Source of the DNA: Defluviibacillus sp043739385 | GTDB lineage: Bacteria; Pseudomonadota; Gammaproteobacteria; Burkholderiales; Burkholderiaceae_C | Direction of reading: 5' to 3' | Length of the DNA stretch: 64,000 bases | NCBI GenBank assembly: GCA_043739385.1 | Contig: JAYUED010000180.1 | Location: 1 to 64,000, forward strand | Shown: in pieces, positions 33,189-42,160 of the stretch | Position numbering within the stretch: the stretch's first letter is position 1 | Layout of the letters: every line of letters begins with the position of its first letter | Translations under genes and position numbers: made by a program | Notes under the pieces: generated by a model | What the model was told of the DNA's origin: nothing | Databases searched by the model: none | What the model saw: only the letters and a program-made list of their open reading frames with translations

Positions 33189-34232
33189 GTGTGTACCTGA
33201 GCGCGCAAAGTATTGCGCAACGCCATCCGCCACGTTCATAAATTCGTAATCACACCCTGTGCCCCGCAGTTTTTCTAAGTCCGCCTGCGTATAACACTGG
33301 TACTTGCCCCGCAGTGCGTCGGGGAAGTTGATGTACTCAATCAAACCAGCGGACACCGCATCGGCCAGTGTCAGTGCGCTTTCTTGACCGCCTTTGCTTG
33401 CGGCAGCCCGAAAGCTGTTCACTACCGCCAGCGCGACATCGTTGAACGGCTGCGCTTGCCCTGTTCCTAAATTGAACACGCCGGATTGACCAGGGTGGTC
33501 GTAAAACCATAGGTTCACGGCGACCACATCATCGATGAATACAAAATCGCGCAGCTGAGCGCCCGGTGCATAGCCACCGTATTCGCCAAACAGCTTCACT
33601 TTGCCCTCGGCGCGGAACTGGTTGAATTGGTGGAACGCGACGCTGGCCATGCGTCCTTTGTGCTGTTCCCTGGGGCCGTAGACGTTGAAGTAGCGAAAGC
33701 CGACGACTTGGGCGCGTACCGCTGAGAAATCGTCACCGATTTCACGGCGCAGCTTTTGGTCGAACAGCAGTTTGCTGTAGCCGTAGACGTTCAACGGGGC
33801 TTCAAATTCAGGGGATTCCCGGAAGGTGGCGGAGCCGCCGTAAGTCGCGGCAGACGAGGCGTAGAGCAAGCGTGTGCCTTGGGCTTGGCAAGCGTCGAAC
33901 AATCTGCATGAGAGGGTGTAGTTGTTCTCCATCATGTACTTGCCGTTTTGCTCCATGGTGTCGCTGCACGCGCCTTCGTGGAACACAGCTTCAACTTGGC
34001 CGTAGCCGCCTTGCGCGAAGCGGGTGTAGAAGGTGTCAGCATCCACGTAGTCGGCGAGGGCCAAGTCGGCGAGATTGAGAAATTTGTCACCTTGGGTTAA
34101 ATCATCGATGGCGATGATGTTGGTGAGCCCTCGGGCGTTCAGGCCTTTGATGAGGTTGGATCCAATGAAGCCGGCAGCGCCAGTTACCACAATGCGTGGC
34201 GAGGAGTGCAGCGTGGAATGGATGGAGTTCAT
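33177..34232 (-). CDS. rfaD: ADP-L-glycero-D-manno-heptose 6-epimerase
   Basis: A 351-residue NAD(P)-dependent epimerase that makes ADP-L-glycero-beta-D-manno-heptose for the lipopolysaccharide inner core. The Rossmann motif is VVTGAAGFIGSN near residue 15. The catalytic segment is YASSAATYG, with YGYSKLLFD as the YxxxK pair. VVGFRYFNVYGPREQHKGRMASV is diagnostic for the HldD/RfaD group. The start overlaps the stop of the kinase gene rfaE1 (ATGA), so the two steps of heptose activation are translationally coupled. The order lapA-lapB-rfaE1-rfaD is typical of Burkholderiales. Confidence 0.95.
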   Translation of the reverse strand: MNSIHSTLHSSPRIVVTGAAGFIGSNLIKGLNARGLTNIIAIDDLTQGDKFLNLADLALADYVDADTFYTRFAQGGYGQVEAVFHEGACSDTMEQNGKYMMENNYTLSCRLFDACQAQGTRLLYASSAATYGGSATFRESPEFEAPLNVYGYSKLLFDQKLRREIGDDFSAVRAQVVGFRYFNVYGPREQHKGRMASVAFHQFNQFRAEGKVKLFGEYGGYAPGAQLRDFVFIDDVVAVNLWFYDHPGQSGVFNLGTGQAQPFNDVALAVVNSFRAAASKGGQESALTLADAVSAGLIEYINFPDALRGKYQCYTQADLEKLRGTGCDYEFMNVADGVAQYFARSGTHSSP

Positions 34233-35194
34233 GCGATCAGTTCCTCATACGACGCGGTGGCCGTGCCAAATTTACCCACTACGATACCGCCGGCCTTGTT
34301 AGCCCAGGGCATGGCTTCACGCAGGGTGAGGCCTGCGGCGACCAGTGCGGCGAGGGTGGCGATGACCGTGTCCCCCGCGCCAGTTACGTCGAACACTTCA
34401 CGAGCAGCGGCTTTCACGCTGAGTTCGCCTTGGGCATCGAACAGCGTCATGCCGTCTTCGCTGCGGGTCAGCAGGACGGCTTGCACGCCGAGTTGCTCGC
34501 GCAGGTTATGGGCTTTAACACGCAACTCGTCTTCACTCTTCCAACTGCCGACCACCTGCTGCAATTCAGCACGATTAGGGGTGATGACGCTCGCATTTTT
34601 GTAGCGTGCGTAGTCGCTTCCCTTGGGGTCTACCAATACTGGTTTGCCGGCAGCGATAGCATTGGCGATCATGTCTGTGACATGGGTTAACCCCCCTTTG
34701 CCGTAGTCAGACATCAGCACGACTTGGTGTTGGGGCAACAGACTCACAAAGGTGGCGGATTGGGACGCCAGCACTTCGCTGGGTGGGGTATTTTCAAAAT
34801 CCAGACGTAGCAACTGCTGCTGGCGGCCAATGACGCGAAGTTTCACGGTGGTTTTCAGCGCGGCATCGCGACCAAAGTGGGCGGTGATGCCGGTTTTAGC
34901 GACCAGAGCTTCGAGCTTGTGGCTGGCTTCGTCTTCACCGACCACTGTCAATAGCGAAGCGTGTGCGCCCAGTGTGACCACGTTGTAGGCGACGTTGGCG
35001 CTGCCGCCAATGCGCTCTTCTTCGCGGGTAATACGCACTACTGGCACGGGCGCTTCGGGTGAAATACGGTCTACTGCGCCATACCAGTAGCGGTCAAGCA
35101 TGGTGTCACCCACTACCAGCACGCGGGCGACAGCGAGTTTGCCTTTAGACAGTGCAGTGAAAGCCAGGGGATTTGAAAGTGAAGTCGTGGTCAT
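34229..35194 (-). CDS. rfaE1: D-glycero-beta-D-manno-heptose-7-phosphate kinase
   Basis: A 321-residue PfkB-family kinase corresponding to the N-terminal half of E. coli HldE; the adenylyltransferase half is absent, so a separate rfaE2/hldC gene should exist elsewhere. Motifs: VLVVGDTMLDRYWYG near residue 24, GGSANVAYNVVTLGA near residue 60 and the C-terminal PfkB signature DVTGAGDTVIATLA near residue 275. It phosphorylates heptose 7-phosphate at C1. The start at 35194 overlaps the lapB stop (ATGA); a longer frame inside lapB was rejected. It is coupled to rfaD downstream. Confidence 0.94.
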   Translation of the reverse strand: MTTTSLSNPLAFTALSKGKLAVARVLVVGDTMLDRYWYGAVDRISPEAPVPVVRITREEERIGGSANVAYNVVTLGAHASLLTVVGEDEASHKLEALVAKTGITAHFGRDAALKTTVKLRVIGRQQQLLRLDFENTPPSEVLASQSATFVSLLPQHQVVLMSDYGKGGLTHVTDMIANAIAAGKPVLVDPKGSDYARYKNASVITPNRAELQQVVGSWKSEDELRVKAHNLREQLGVQAVLLTRSEDGMTLFDAQGELSVKAAAREVFDVTGAGDTVIATLAALVAAGLTLREAMPWANKAGGIVVGKFGTATASYEELIA

Positions 35195-36324
35195 AGTTCT
35201 TCGACGCGGCGGGCGGGGTAGCTGTCCCAAGTTTGGCAGCCAGGACAGTGCCAAAAATGTTGTGAGGCTTCGAATCCGCAGGCGGCACAGCGGTAGCGGG
35301 TAAGTGGTTTCAAGGCGTGGTTCAGAGCGCGTTGGACTTGGGGATGGAACTGTTCGTTTTCCAGTTTTTCCCCAGCGATCCATTTGGCGGCGGCGACCAG
35401 AGAAGGCTCACGCTCCAGATGGCGCAAATACCACTCGCGGGGTGAGATGACGCTCTGGTCTAGCGTTGCCAAGGCTTCCATCACGTCGAGTGAAGGGCGT
35501 TGGGCATAGCTGGCGTGTAACAGACTCAGTGCATCGGCTTGGCGGCCACAAGCCTCAGCGGTTTCGGTGAGCAGCTTGGCGAGCAGGGGCATGGCTGCAG
35601 GCACGATTTGCGCGGTTTGGCTCAGGGTTTCAAAGGCAGATTCAGCGTCGCCGCTGCGGTGTTGCAGTTGCGCCAGATCCAGGCCGGGGCGTGCGGTGTC
35701 GCTGGCGAGCTCCAGAGCTTGCAGCAGCAATGCGGTGGCTGTGGCGCTGTCGGCTTGCAAAGCTTCCTCGCACAAATAGTGTGCACGACGCACGCCAAAG
35801 CTGCCTTGACCACTGTCCTCTAATTTTTGGGCGATTTCTGCGGCTTGGGGCCAGTCACGGGAGCGCTCATAGATTGCCAGCAGGGCTAGACCGGCTTCAG
35901 CTTCAAAGGCTGTGCCTTGAAGTTTGCGCAGAGCGGCTTCGGCGCGATCAAGAAGCCCGGCTTTGAGGTAGTCCAGAGCTAGCGCGTGCTGGGCCCGATG
36001 GCGATCGGTGGGGATAAGGTCAGCACGGGCTAACAGATGTTCGTGGACGCGTACTGCCCGCTCATACTCGCCTCGGCGGCGGAACAGATTACCCAGCGCA
36101 AAGTGCAATTCTGAGGTGTCAGGGTCATTTTGGACGGCTTCTATGAAAGCGTCGATGGCTTGGTCTTGCTGCTCATTGAGCAGGAAATTCAGGCCTTTGA
36201 AATAAGCTTTGGGGGCCTGTCGATTTTCGATGCGCAGCTGACGGAAATCCATTCTGGAGGCCATCCAGCCCAGCACAAAGGTGATGGGCAGACCGAGCAG
36301 AATCCAGCTGACATCAAATTCCAT
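35191..36324 (-). CDS. lapB: lipopolysaccharide assembly protein B (LapB/YciM)
   Basis: A 377-residue inner-membrane-anchored TPR protein that in E. coli controls LpxC turnover and thereby lipid A synthesis. A single N-terminal transmembrane helix (ILLGLPITFVLGWMASRMD) is followed by a tetratricopeptide array beginning at PKAYFKGLNFLLNEQQDQAI. A C-terminal rubredoxin-like zinc knuckle follows, with cysteine pairs CAACGF and CPGC near residues 343 and 361. The length is close to E. coli LapB. Its start overlaps the end of lapA by 11 bases. The conserved lapA-lapB pair and its link to heptose genes ties this cluster to LPS production. Confidence 0.93.
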   Translation of the reverse strand: MEFDVSWILLGLPITFVLGWMASRMDFRQLRIENRQAPKAYFKGLNFLLNEQQDQAIDAFIEAVQNDPDTSELHFALGNLFRRRGEYERAVRVHEHLLARADLIPTDRHRAQHALALDYLKAGLLDRAEAALRKLQGTAFEAEAGLALLAIYERSRDWPQAAEIAQKLEDSGQGSFGVRRAHYLCEEALQADSATATALLLQALELASDTARPGLDLAQLQHRSGDAESAFETLSQTAQIVPAAMPLLAKLLTETAEACGRQADALSLLHASYAQRPSLDVMEALATLDQSVISPREWYLRHLEREPSLVAAAKWIAGEKLENEQFHPQVQRALNHALKPLTRYRCAACGFEASQHFWHCPGCQTWDSYPARRVEEL

Positions 36325-36634
36325 AAGGCTGGCTTGGCACCACAGCGTCAGGTGTCACGTCTTTAGCTTGAAGCGAGGTGGTCGCTGCGTCTGGTGTGCT
36401 GTTTTGCTGCACTAGGCGGACGGCGACACGGCGGTGCTTCCACCAACGTGGAACCATACCGAGTACGCCAATCGCGACACCCACGGTGAATACGGCGAGC
36501 ACTACCAGTACCAGCGGCGCTTGCCAGACAGTGCCAAAGAAAAAGTGCAACGTCACGTCCTGCTGGTTGTTCAGGGCGAATGCGAAAAGCGTAAAAAAAA
36601 TGGCTGCTTTGAGCAGCCATGAAAGGTATTTCAT
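36314..36634 (-). CDS. lapA: LapA-domain membrane protein
   Basis: A 106-residue protein with two hydrophobic helices (AIFFTLFAFALNN and PLVLVVLAVFTVGVAIGVLGMV) and NNQQDVTLHFFFG between them, the LapA (DUF1049) signature. In E. coli LapA is a partner of LapB in lipopolysaccharide assembly. The C-terminal 40 residues are polar and not conserved. It overlaps lapB by 11 bases and lies 25 bases after ihfB, in line with the common ihfB-lapA-lapB order. An ATG at 36637 three bases upstream is an alternative start. Confidence 0.88.
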   Translation of the reverse strand: MKYLSWLLKAAIFFTLFAFALNNQQDVTLHFFFGTVWQAPLVLVVLAVFTVGVAIGVLGMVPRWWKHRRVAVRLVQQNSTPDAATTSLQAKDVTPDAVVPSQPYGI

Positions 36635-36659
36635 CAAGGTCCCCAGTGATTCACTGATT

Positions 36660-37010
36660 TTACCTGTCAGGCCGGGGAATTTCCGGTGCTACGTGTTCGA
36701 CAGCGGGCTGTTGAGCCAGTAGCGCGGCAGTACGCAGGTCTACCGCTTCACGCAAGGCTTTACCAGGTTTGAAATGGGGGACGCGCTTCTCAGGAATAGC
36801 TACACTTTCCCCGTTACGCGGGTTGCGGCCCATGCGAGGGGAGCGGTGACTGATGGAAAAACTGCCGAAGCCGCGAATCTCAATGCGGTGGCCGCGCGCT
36901 AGGGCGTCGCTCATCGCGTCCAGAATGGTCTTGACGGCATGCTCGGCGTCCCGGTGGGTGAGCTGGCCAAAGCGGGCAGCCAATTCTTCGACTAAATCAG
37001 AGCGGGTCAT
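36660..37010 (-). CDS. ihfB: integration host factor beta subunit
   Basis: IHF-beta pairs with IHF-alpha to bend DNA at specific sites in replication, recombination and transcription. The 116-residue protein starts with TRSDLVEELAARFGQLTHRDAE and contains the DNA-binding arm IEIRGFGSFSISHRSPRMGRNPRNGESV, with the conserved Pro of the arm. A C-terminal extension of about 20 residues (LAQQPAVEHVAPEIP) beyond the usual 94-residue core is common in betaproteobacteria. It follows rpsA in the same direction after a hairpin region, as in many proteobacteria. Confidence 0.94.
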   Translation of the reverse strand: MTRSDLVEELAARFGQLTHRDAEHAVKTILDAMSDALARGHRIEIRGFGSFSISHRSPRMGRNPRNGESVAIPEKRVPHFKPGKALREAVDLRTAALLAQQPAVEHVAPEIPRPDR

Positions 37011-37075
37011 GGCGTGGTACGTGGGCGTGAGACAAAAGCTTCAGTTAACGGGTTCAACATACTGCTTAAACAAAG

Positions 37076-37118
37076 CGACCGGCCCACACACCCCAAGAAG
37101 GGGCACGGTGACCGGTCG
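37076..37118 (-). terminator. hairpin between rpsA and ihfB, possible partial terminator
   Basis: On the minus strand CGACCGG pairs with CCGGTCG, with an inner CCCC/GGGG pairing, followed by CTTTGTTT. The short, interrupted U-tract suggests attenuation of read-through from rpsA into ihfB and not full termination. Confidence 0.45.
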
Positions 37119-37164
37119 TAAGCCTAGGAACGAATGTTCTTCAGGCTTTTAAGATTTTAAGGTC

Positions 37165-38847
37165 TTAGTTGTTGCTGTCCAACTTGGCACGCAACAGAGC
37201 ACCCAGGCTGGTCGTACCAGCGTTTTCGCGGGTGGACTGTGCACTGAGGGATTGCATAGCTTCGTTTTGGTCAGCCATGTCTTTTGCCTTGATCGACAAC
37301 TGGATGTTGCGCGTCTTGCGATCGATATTGACCACAACAGCGGTGATCTCGTCGCCTTCTTTGAGCACGTTACGGGCATCTTCCACGCGGTCACGGCTGA
37401 TTTCGCTGACGCGCAAGTAGCCCATGATGTCTTCGCCGAGGTCGATTTCAGCGCCACGAGCGTCAACAGTCTTGACCTTACCGGATACGATTTGGCCCTT
37501 GTCGTTGATGGTCGCGAAGGTGGTGAACGGATCGCCATCGAGCTGTTTGATGCCCAATGAGATGCGTTCGCGGTCCACGTCCACAGCCAAAACGATAGCC
37601 TCAACGTCTTGACCCTTCTTGTAGTTACGCACGGCGGCTTCGCCGGTTTCGTTCCAAGACAGGTCAGACAGGTGAACCAGACCGTCGATACCAGCAGCCA
37701 AGCCGACGAACACGCCGAAATCGGTGATGGACTTGATCGGGCCCTTGACGCGGTCGCCACGCTTGGTGTTTTGCGCGAACTCTTGCCACGGGTTGGCCTT
37801 GCACTGCTTCATGCCCAGGCTGATGCGGCGCTTGTCTTCGTCGATTTCCAGAACCATAACTTCAACTTCGTCGCCCAGCGTGACCAGCTTGGCAGGAGCA
37901 ATGTTCTTGTTGGTCCAGTCCATCTCGGACACGTGAACCAGGCCTTCGATGCCGGGTTCCAGTTCCACAAATGCGCCGTAATCGGCGATGTTGGTGATCT
38001 TGCCGAACATGCGGGTTGACTGGGGGTAGCGGCGATTGACGCCCATCCATGGGTCGTCGCCCATTTGCTTGAGGCCCAAGGAGACACGGTTCTTTTCGGT
38101 GTCAAACTTGAGAATCTTGGCGGTGATTTCTTGACCAGCAGTCACCACTTCTGAAGGGTGACGTACACGGCGCCATGCCATGTCGGTGATGTGCAGCAGG
38201 CCGTCGATACCGCCCAAGTCAACAAATGCACCGTATTCGGTGATGTTCTTGACCACGCCGTGATCCACAGAACCTTCTTTGAGGGTCTGCATCAGCTTGG
38301 CGCGCTCTTCGCCCATCGACGCTTCCACCACAGCACGGCGTGACAACACGACGTTGTTGCGCTTGCGGTCGAGCTTGATGACCTTGAATTCCATCGTCTT
38401 GTTCTCGTAGGGAGACAAGTCTTTGATAGGGCGTGTGTCGATCAGCGAACCAGGCAAGAATGCGCGGATGCCGTTGACGAGAACGGTCAGGCCGCCCTTG
38501 ACCTTGCCACTGGATTGGCCGGTCACAAACTCACCGGATTCCAGGGCTTTTTCCAGGCTCATCCACGAAGCGAGACGCTTGGCGGTGTCACGGGAAAGGA
38601 TGGTGTCGCCGTAGCCGTTTTCGATGGAACCGATGGCCACGGACACGAAATCACCGACTTGAACTTCGAGTTCGCCACGGTCGTGTTTTTATTCTTCCAA
38701 AGGCACGTAGGCTTCGGACTTGAGGCCGGCGTTAACCACCACAAAGCCGTGCTCAAGGCGGACAACTTCAGCGGTGATGACTTCACCAGGACGCATCTCA
38801 GTGCGGGTCAGCGATTCTGCAAACAGGTCGGCAAAAGATTCAGACAT
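37165..38847 (-). CDS. rpsA: 30S ribosomal protein S1, reading frame interrupted by TAA at codon 53
   Basis: From the ATG at 38847 the frame gives a normal S1 N-terminus (MSESFADLFAESLTRTEMRP, ending AYVPLEE). It then meets TAA at 38689-38691 and continues in the same frame (KHDRGELEVQVGDFVSVAIG) through six S1 RNA-binding repeats to 37165. The total is 560 codons, the expected length. Homologues have Phe at the stop position (LEEFK). S1 is normally essential for binding mRNA to the ribosome, so a true nonsense codon is unlikely to be tolerated unless read through or bypassed by reinitiation at the GTG near 38646, which would lose the ribosome-binding first domain. A sequence error or a mixed population is the simplest reading. 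Confidence 0.85.
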
Positions 38848-39030
38848 TCAGGTTTTCCTAGACCGTTTGGCGTTACACAGGGCTTAAACAGGGATAAGCA
38901 CTGTGGAGTACAGCAGCACAATTGCTACTGTTTGTATAGCTTGAAACGGTTGTTTTGTGCACTCTAGAGCGCGGTTACGATAACAAAAGTTAACAAAATC
39001 AACAGGCTAGTATGCTTTGGCAGCAAGGGA

Positions 39031-39048
39031 AAAGCCTGCTGAGGCTTT
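39031..39048. terminator. short hairpin with T-run between aroA-cmk and rpsA
   Basis: AAAGCCT and AGGCTTT arms with a four-base loop, followed by more T on the plus strand and by TTTT then C on the minus strand. Positioned 10 bases after the aroA-cmk stop, it probably ends or attenuates that leftward transcript before the rpsA promoter. Confidence 0.5.
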
Positions 39049-39058
39049 TTGCAGCTTT

Positions 39059-41146
39059 TCAAACCCGTTCGGTTTGAAACGGCTGCTTGCTTTGCCACCA
39101 GTTCAGCACTTGATATACCGATTCTTCAATCGAGAGATCAGAGTTGTCCAGCAACAAAGCATCATGCGCTGCCTTGAGGGGCGCGACCACTCGGTTTGTA
39201 TCCCGAGCGTCGCGCGCTTCCAAGTCAGCGCAAAGAACATCGATTGTAGTGTCAATTCCTTTTGAAATCAACTGCTTATAACGCCGCTCAGCCCGATGCT
39301 CTGCACTGGCGGTAAGGTAAATTTTGAGCGGTGCATCAGGGAAAATCACCGTTCCCATGTCACGTCCATCGGCCACTAAGCCAGGGAGTTGACGAAAGTT
39401 GTGTTGCAACGTGAGCAAGGCGGCGCGTACTTTGGGAAGCGCGGAGACCTTAGAGGCGTTCATGCCTGCTTCTTCAGTTCGTATGATGTCCGCTACGTCT
39501 TCATCGTCCAGCAGCACTTGGTCAGTTTTGAAGCGCAGACTCAGATGGGTAGTGAGAAGGGCGATGGCATCTTCGTTGGCGGGCTCTAACGCCAAGCCTG
39601 CACGCACTGCGGCTAAACCGGTAATGCGGTACAGCGCACCTGAATCCAGGTAGTGGTAGCCCAAATGATGGGCGACCTCGGCCGACAAGGTGCCTTTACC
39701 TGAGGCAGTAGGGCCATCGATACAGATCACGGGGATATTGTTGCTCGACGTTTGAACTACAGAGAAGAGGGTTTCAAAATAGTCGGGGAATGTTTTTGCG
39801 ACGCATTTTGGGTCTTCAATGCGAACAGGAACGCTAGCGGGGTTGAACGCGGCGAGAGAGAAGCACATGGCGACGCGGTGGTCGTCATAGGTGTGGATGC
39901 TGGCCGCACGCCAATCGGCGAGGGCAGGGGGTGTGATTTCGATGAAATCCTGACCTTCAACAACTGTGGCGCCGAGCTTGCGCAATTCATTCGCCATAGC
40001 GGCGATGCGGTCGGTTTCCTTTACCCGCCAGCTGGCAATATTGCGCAGCCGTGTTGTCCCTTTGGCATACAGCGCCATGACAGCAAGCGTCATCGCGGCG
40101 TCAGGGATATGGTTGCAATCAAGGTCAATGGCGGTTAACGTGCCGGCTTTGAGGGCTGCTGGGCTGCGCGAGACTTCTAGCCAGTTTGGTCCGCTTTTCA
40201 CTTGCGCTCCCATCAGTTGGGCTGCTTCTACGAACCGGATATCACCTTGAATTGAATCCGCTCCCACACCCTCAATACGGATGGTTTTAGGGGTATTAAT
40301 GCCAGATGTGCATGCTGCGATAGCTCCGAGCGCTATAAAATAGCTAGCGGATGAGGCATCGGCCTCAACGTAAACGGTGCCAGGCGACTGGTAGCGGCTA
40401 CTTGCGGGAATGGTAAATCGCTGCCAGCCGTCACATGCCACTACGATGCCAAAGCGGGCCAGCAACTTGAGGGTAATCTCAATGTAAGGGCGTGAAATCA
40501 ACTCGCCCACTACCTCAATCTCAATAGCCTGGGCTGGCAGGCCATGCGTACCGTTTGTGGCCAAAGGCAAGGCCATCAGTAAAGCTGTGAGGAACTGGCT
40601 GGAAACATCGCCGCGTACCTTGATTGCATGCTCAAGCTTCAAGCGGGGCTGGCCTGTGGTGCCGCCAAGTCGCAGCGGCGGGTAGCCCTCTTGGCCTAGG
40701 TAGTCCACCTCGCATCCCAGTTGCCGCAGCGCATCGACCAAATCGCCAATCGGGCGTTCGTGCATGCGGGCAACTCCGCTCAGCTCGTAGCAGCCGCCAA
40801 GCAGCGCGAGCGCTGCAGTCAAAGGGCGCATGGCCGTGCCTGCGTTGCCCATGAACAGCTTCAAGGTATCTTGTGGCTGGTTGATGTTTTTGTTGGTAAC
40901 GCGATCGCCCAAACCGGTGATGCTGGCGTGGGTGCCGCTCAGTACAACACCGCAGCCCATGTGGCGCAATGCGTCCAGCATGACGCGGGTGTCGTCAGAG
41001 TCCAGCAAGTCCATCACGTCGGTGGTGCCTGCGCACAGGGCGGAGAGCAGCAGCACACGGTTGGAGATGCTTTTAGAGCCAGGCAACACCACAGTGCCAC
41101 CCGCAGTTGTCAGGGAAGGGAGGTCGAGAAAAGGTAGGGAATACAT
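39059..41146 (-). CDS. aroA-cmk: bifunctional EPSP synthase / cytidylate kinase
   Basis: A 695-residue fusion of two enzymes encoded separately in E. coli. Residues 1-450 are 3-phosphoshikimate 1-carboxyvinyltransferase, with PGSKSISNRVLLLSALCAG at the substrate-binding start, GNAGTAMRPLTA near residue 103 and KETDRIAAMANELRKLG near residue 375. The rest, from about residue 463, is cytidylate kinase, with P-loop IDGPTASGKGTLS, LDSGALYR and DGRDMGTVIFPDA. The first half serves aromatic amino-acid synthesis, the second CMP phosphorylation. The start at 41146 is preferred; an upstream ATG at 41188 adds 14 residues of unclear origin. It lies downstream of tyrA, with rpsA after it. Confidence 0.93.
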   Translation of the reverse strand: MYSLPFLDLPSLTTAGGTVVLPGSKSISNRVLLLSALCAGTTDVMDLLDSDDTRVMLDALRHMGCGVVLSGTHASITGLGDRVTNKNINQPQDTLKLFMGNAGTAMRPLTAALALLGGCYELSGVARMHERPIGDLVDALRQLGCEVDYLGQEGYPPLRLGGTTGQPRLKLEHAIKVRGDVSSQFLTALLMALPLATNGTHGLPAQAIEIEVVGELISRPYIEITLKLLARFGIVVACDGWQRFTIPASSRYQSPGTVYVEADASSASYFIALGAIAACTSGINTPKTIRIEGVGADSIQGDIRFVEAAQLMGAQVKSGPNWLEVSRSPAALKAGTLTAIDLDCNHIPDAAMTLAVMALYAKGTTRLRNIASWRVKETDRIAAMANELRKLGATVVEGQDFIEITPPALADWRAASIHTYDDHRVAMCFSLAAFNPASVPVRIEDPKCVAKTFPDYFETLFSVVQTSSNNIPVICIDGPTASGKGTLSAEVAHHLGYHYLDSGALYRITGLAAVRAGLALEPANEDAIALLTTHLSLRFKTDQVLLDDEDVADIIRTEEAGMNASKVSALPKVRAALLTLQHNFRQLPGLVADGRDMGTVIFPDAPLKIYLTASAEHRAERRYKQLISKGIDTTIDVLCADLEARDARDTNRVVAPLKAAHDALLLDNSDLSIEESVYQVLNWWQSKQPFQTERV

Positions 41147-41251
41147 AGCGTCAACAGGGCGCTGTTGTGCAGACACCGCAAAAATCAAAGTCGAGAAAAA
41201 TCAGAAAGCTAACTCAAAACTAACGTAAAACGAACAGCAATGCTAGCTAGG

Positions 41252-42130
41252 CTAGCGTCCTGTTTTGTCTGTGCCTATGCGCCACGCGGCACGGGTGGCG
41301 CTGGCTTGGGCGATCTGCTGCGTCAGCCCGGCGCGATCGCCATTTTCGATCATGCGCTCCATTGCCAAAAGATTTTCGCGGAAAAACTGCGATTGCTCCA
41401 GCAATTGAGCTTTGTTAGTTGTAAAAATATCGTGCCACACCTGAGGATCACTGGCGGCGATACGAGAGAAATCGCGAAAACCTGGGCCTGCTAAATCCAG
41501 GTATTCATCACCTTGGGGTTGGCGGATGATGGCGTTGATGGCCGCAAAAGCAATCAGGTGTGGCAGGTGGCTGACGGCGGCAAAAGCTGCATCATGCGCA
41601 TCGGGTGACATGGTGACGACCTTGCCACCCAGTGTTGTCCACAAGGCGGTCGCACGTTTAAGCTGGACTGTGAGGGTTTTCTCGACTGGTGTCAGTACGA
41701 TTTTCTGGTCGACATACAGGTTCACGTCCGCGTGCTCGACCCCGGCTACTTCTTTGCCTGTAATGGGGTGGCAGGGTACGAAACTGCCGATTTGCTCGCG
41801 TAATGCACGTCTGGCTGCATCGACCACCTCGCGTTTAGTCGAGCCGACATCCATGACCAAGGTGGTCGGCGTAATTAAGCCTTTGATCGCTTTGAGCGTG
41901 GCCTCGGTCGCAGCCACGGGCACGGCCACCAGTACCAGGTCAGAGCCAGATACCGCCATCAGCGCAGAGGACGCTTCTTGGTCAATCACCCCCATTTGAC
42001 GGGCGCGCTCGGTGGTGGACGGGGATTTGCTGTAGCCCACCACGCGTTTGACCAATCCCGCCCGTTTGCACGCCAGCGCGAAAGAACCGCCCATCAGCCC
42101 GCAGCCGATTAGTCCTAATTGTTCAAACAT
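41252..42130 (-). CDS. tyrA: prephenate dehydrogenase
   Basis: A 292-residue TyrA converting prephenate to 4-hydroxyphenylpyruvate in tyrosine synthesis. The NAD-binding motif is LIGCGLMGGSFALACKRAG at residues 7-25. VMDVGSTKREVVDAAR near residue 93 and the substrate loop FVPCHPITGKEVAGVEHAD near residue 117 are clear family signatures. SHLPHLIAFA near residue 197 belongs to the dimerisation part. There is no chorismate mutase domain, unlike enteric TyrA. It lies between pheA and aroA-cmk in the aromatic amino-acid cluster. Confidence 0.93.
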   Translation of the reverse strand: MFEQLGLIGCGLMGGSFALACKRAGLVKRVVGYSKSPSTTERARQMGVIDQEASSALMAVSGSDLVLVAVPVAATEATLKAIKGLITPTTLVMDVGSTKREVVDAARRALREQIGSFVPCHPITGKEVAGVEHADVNLYVDQKIVLTPVEKTLTVQLKRATALWTTLGGKVVTMSPDAHDAAFAAVSHLPHLIAFAAINAIIRQPQGDEYLDLAGPGFRDFSRIAASDPQVWHDIFTTNKAQLLEQSQFFRENLLAMERMIENGDRAGLTQQIAQASATRAAWRIGTDKTGR

Positions 42131-42160
42131 ATGCCACTCTGTGGGGTAGATTCAAAAAAT

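Noticed and set aside
6535..38691. Stop-codon reassignment to explain the TGA in the ABM gene and the TAA in rpsA
   Set aside because: The two codons differ, and both TGA and TAA serve as normal stops throughout the window.
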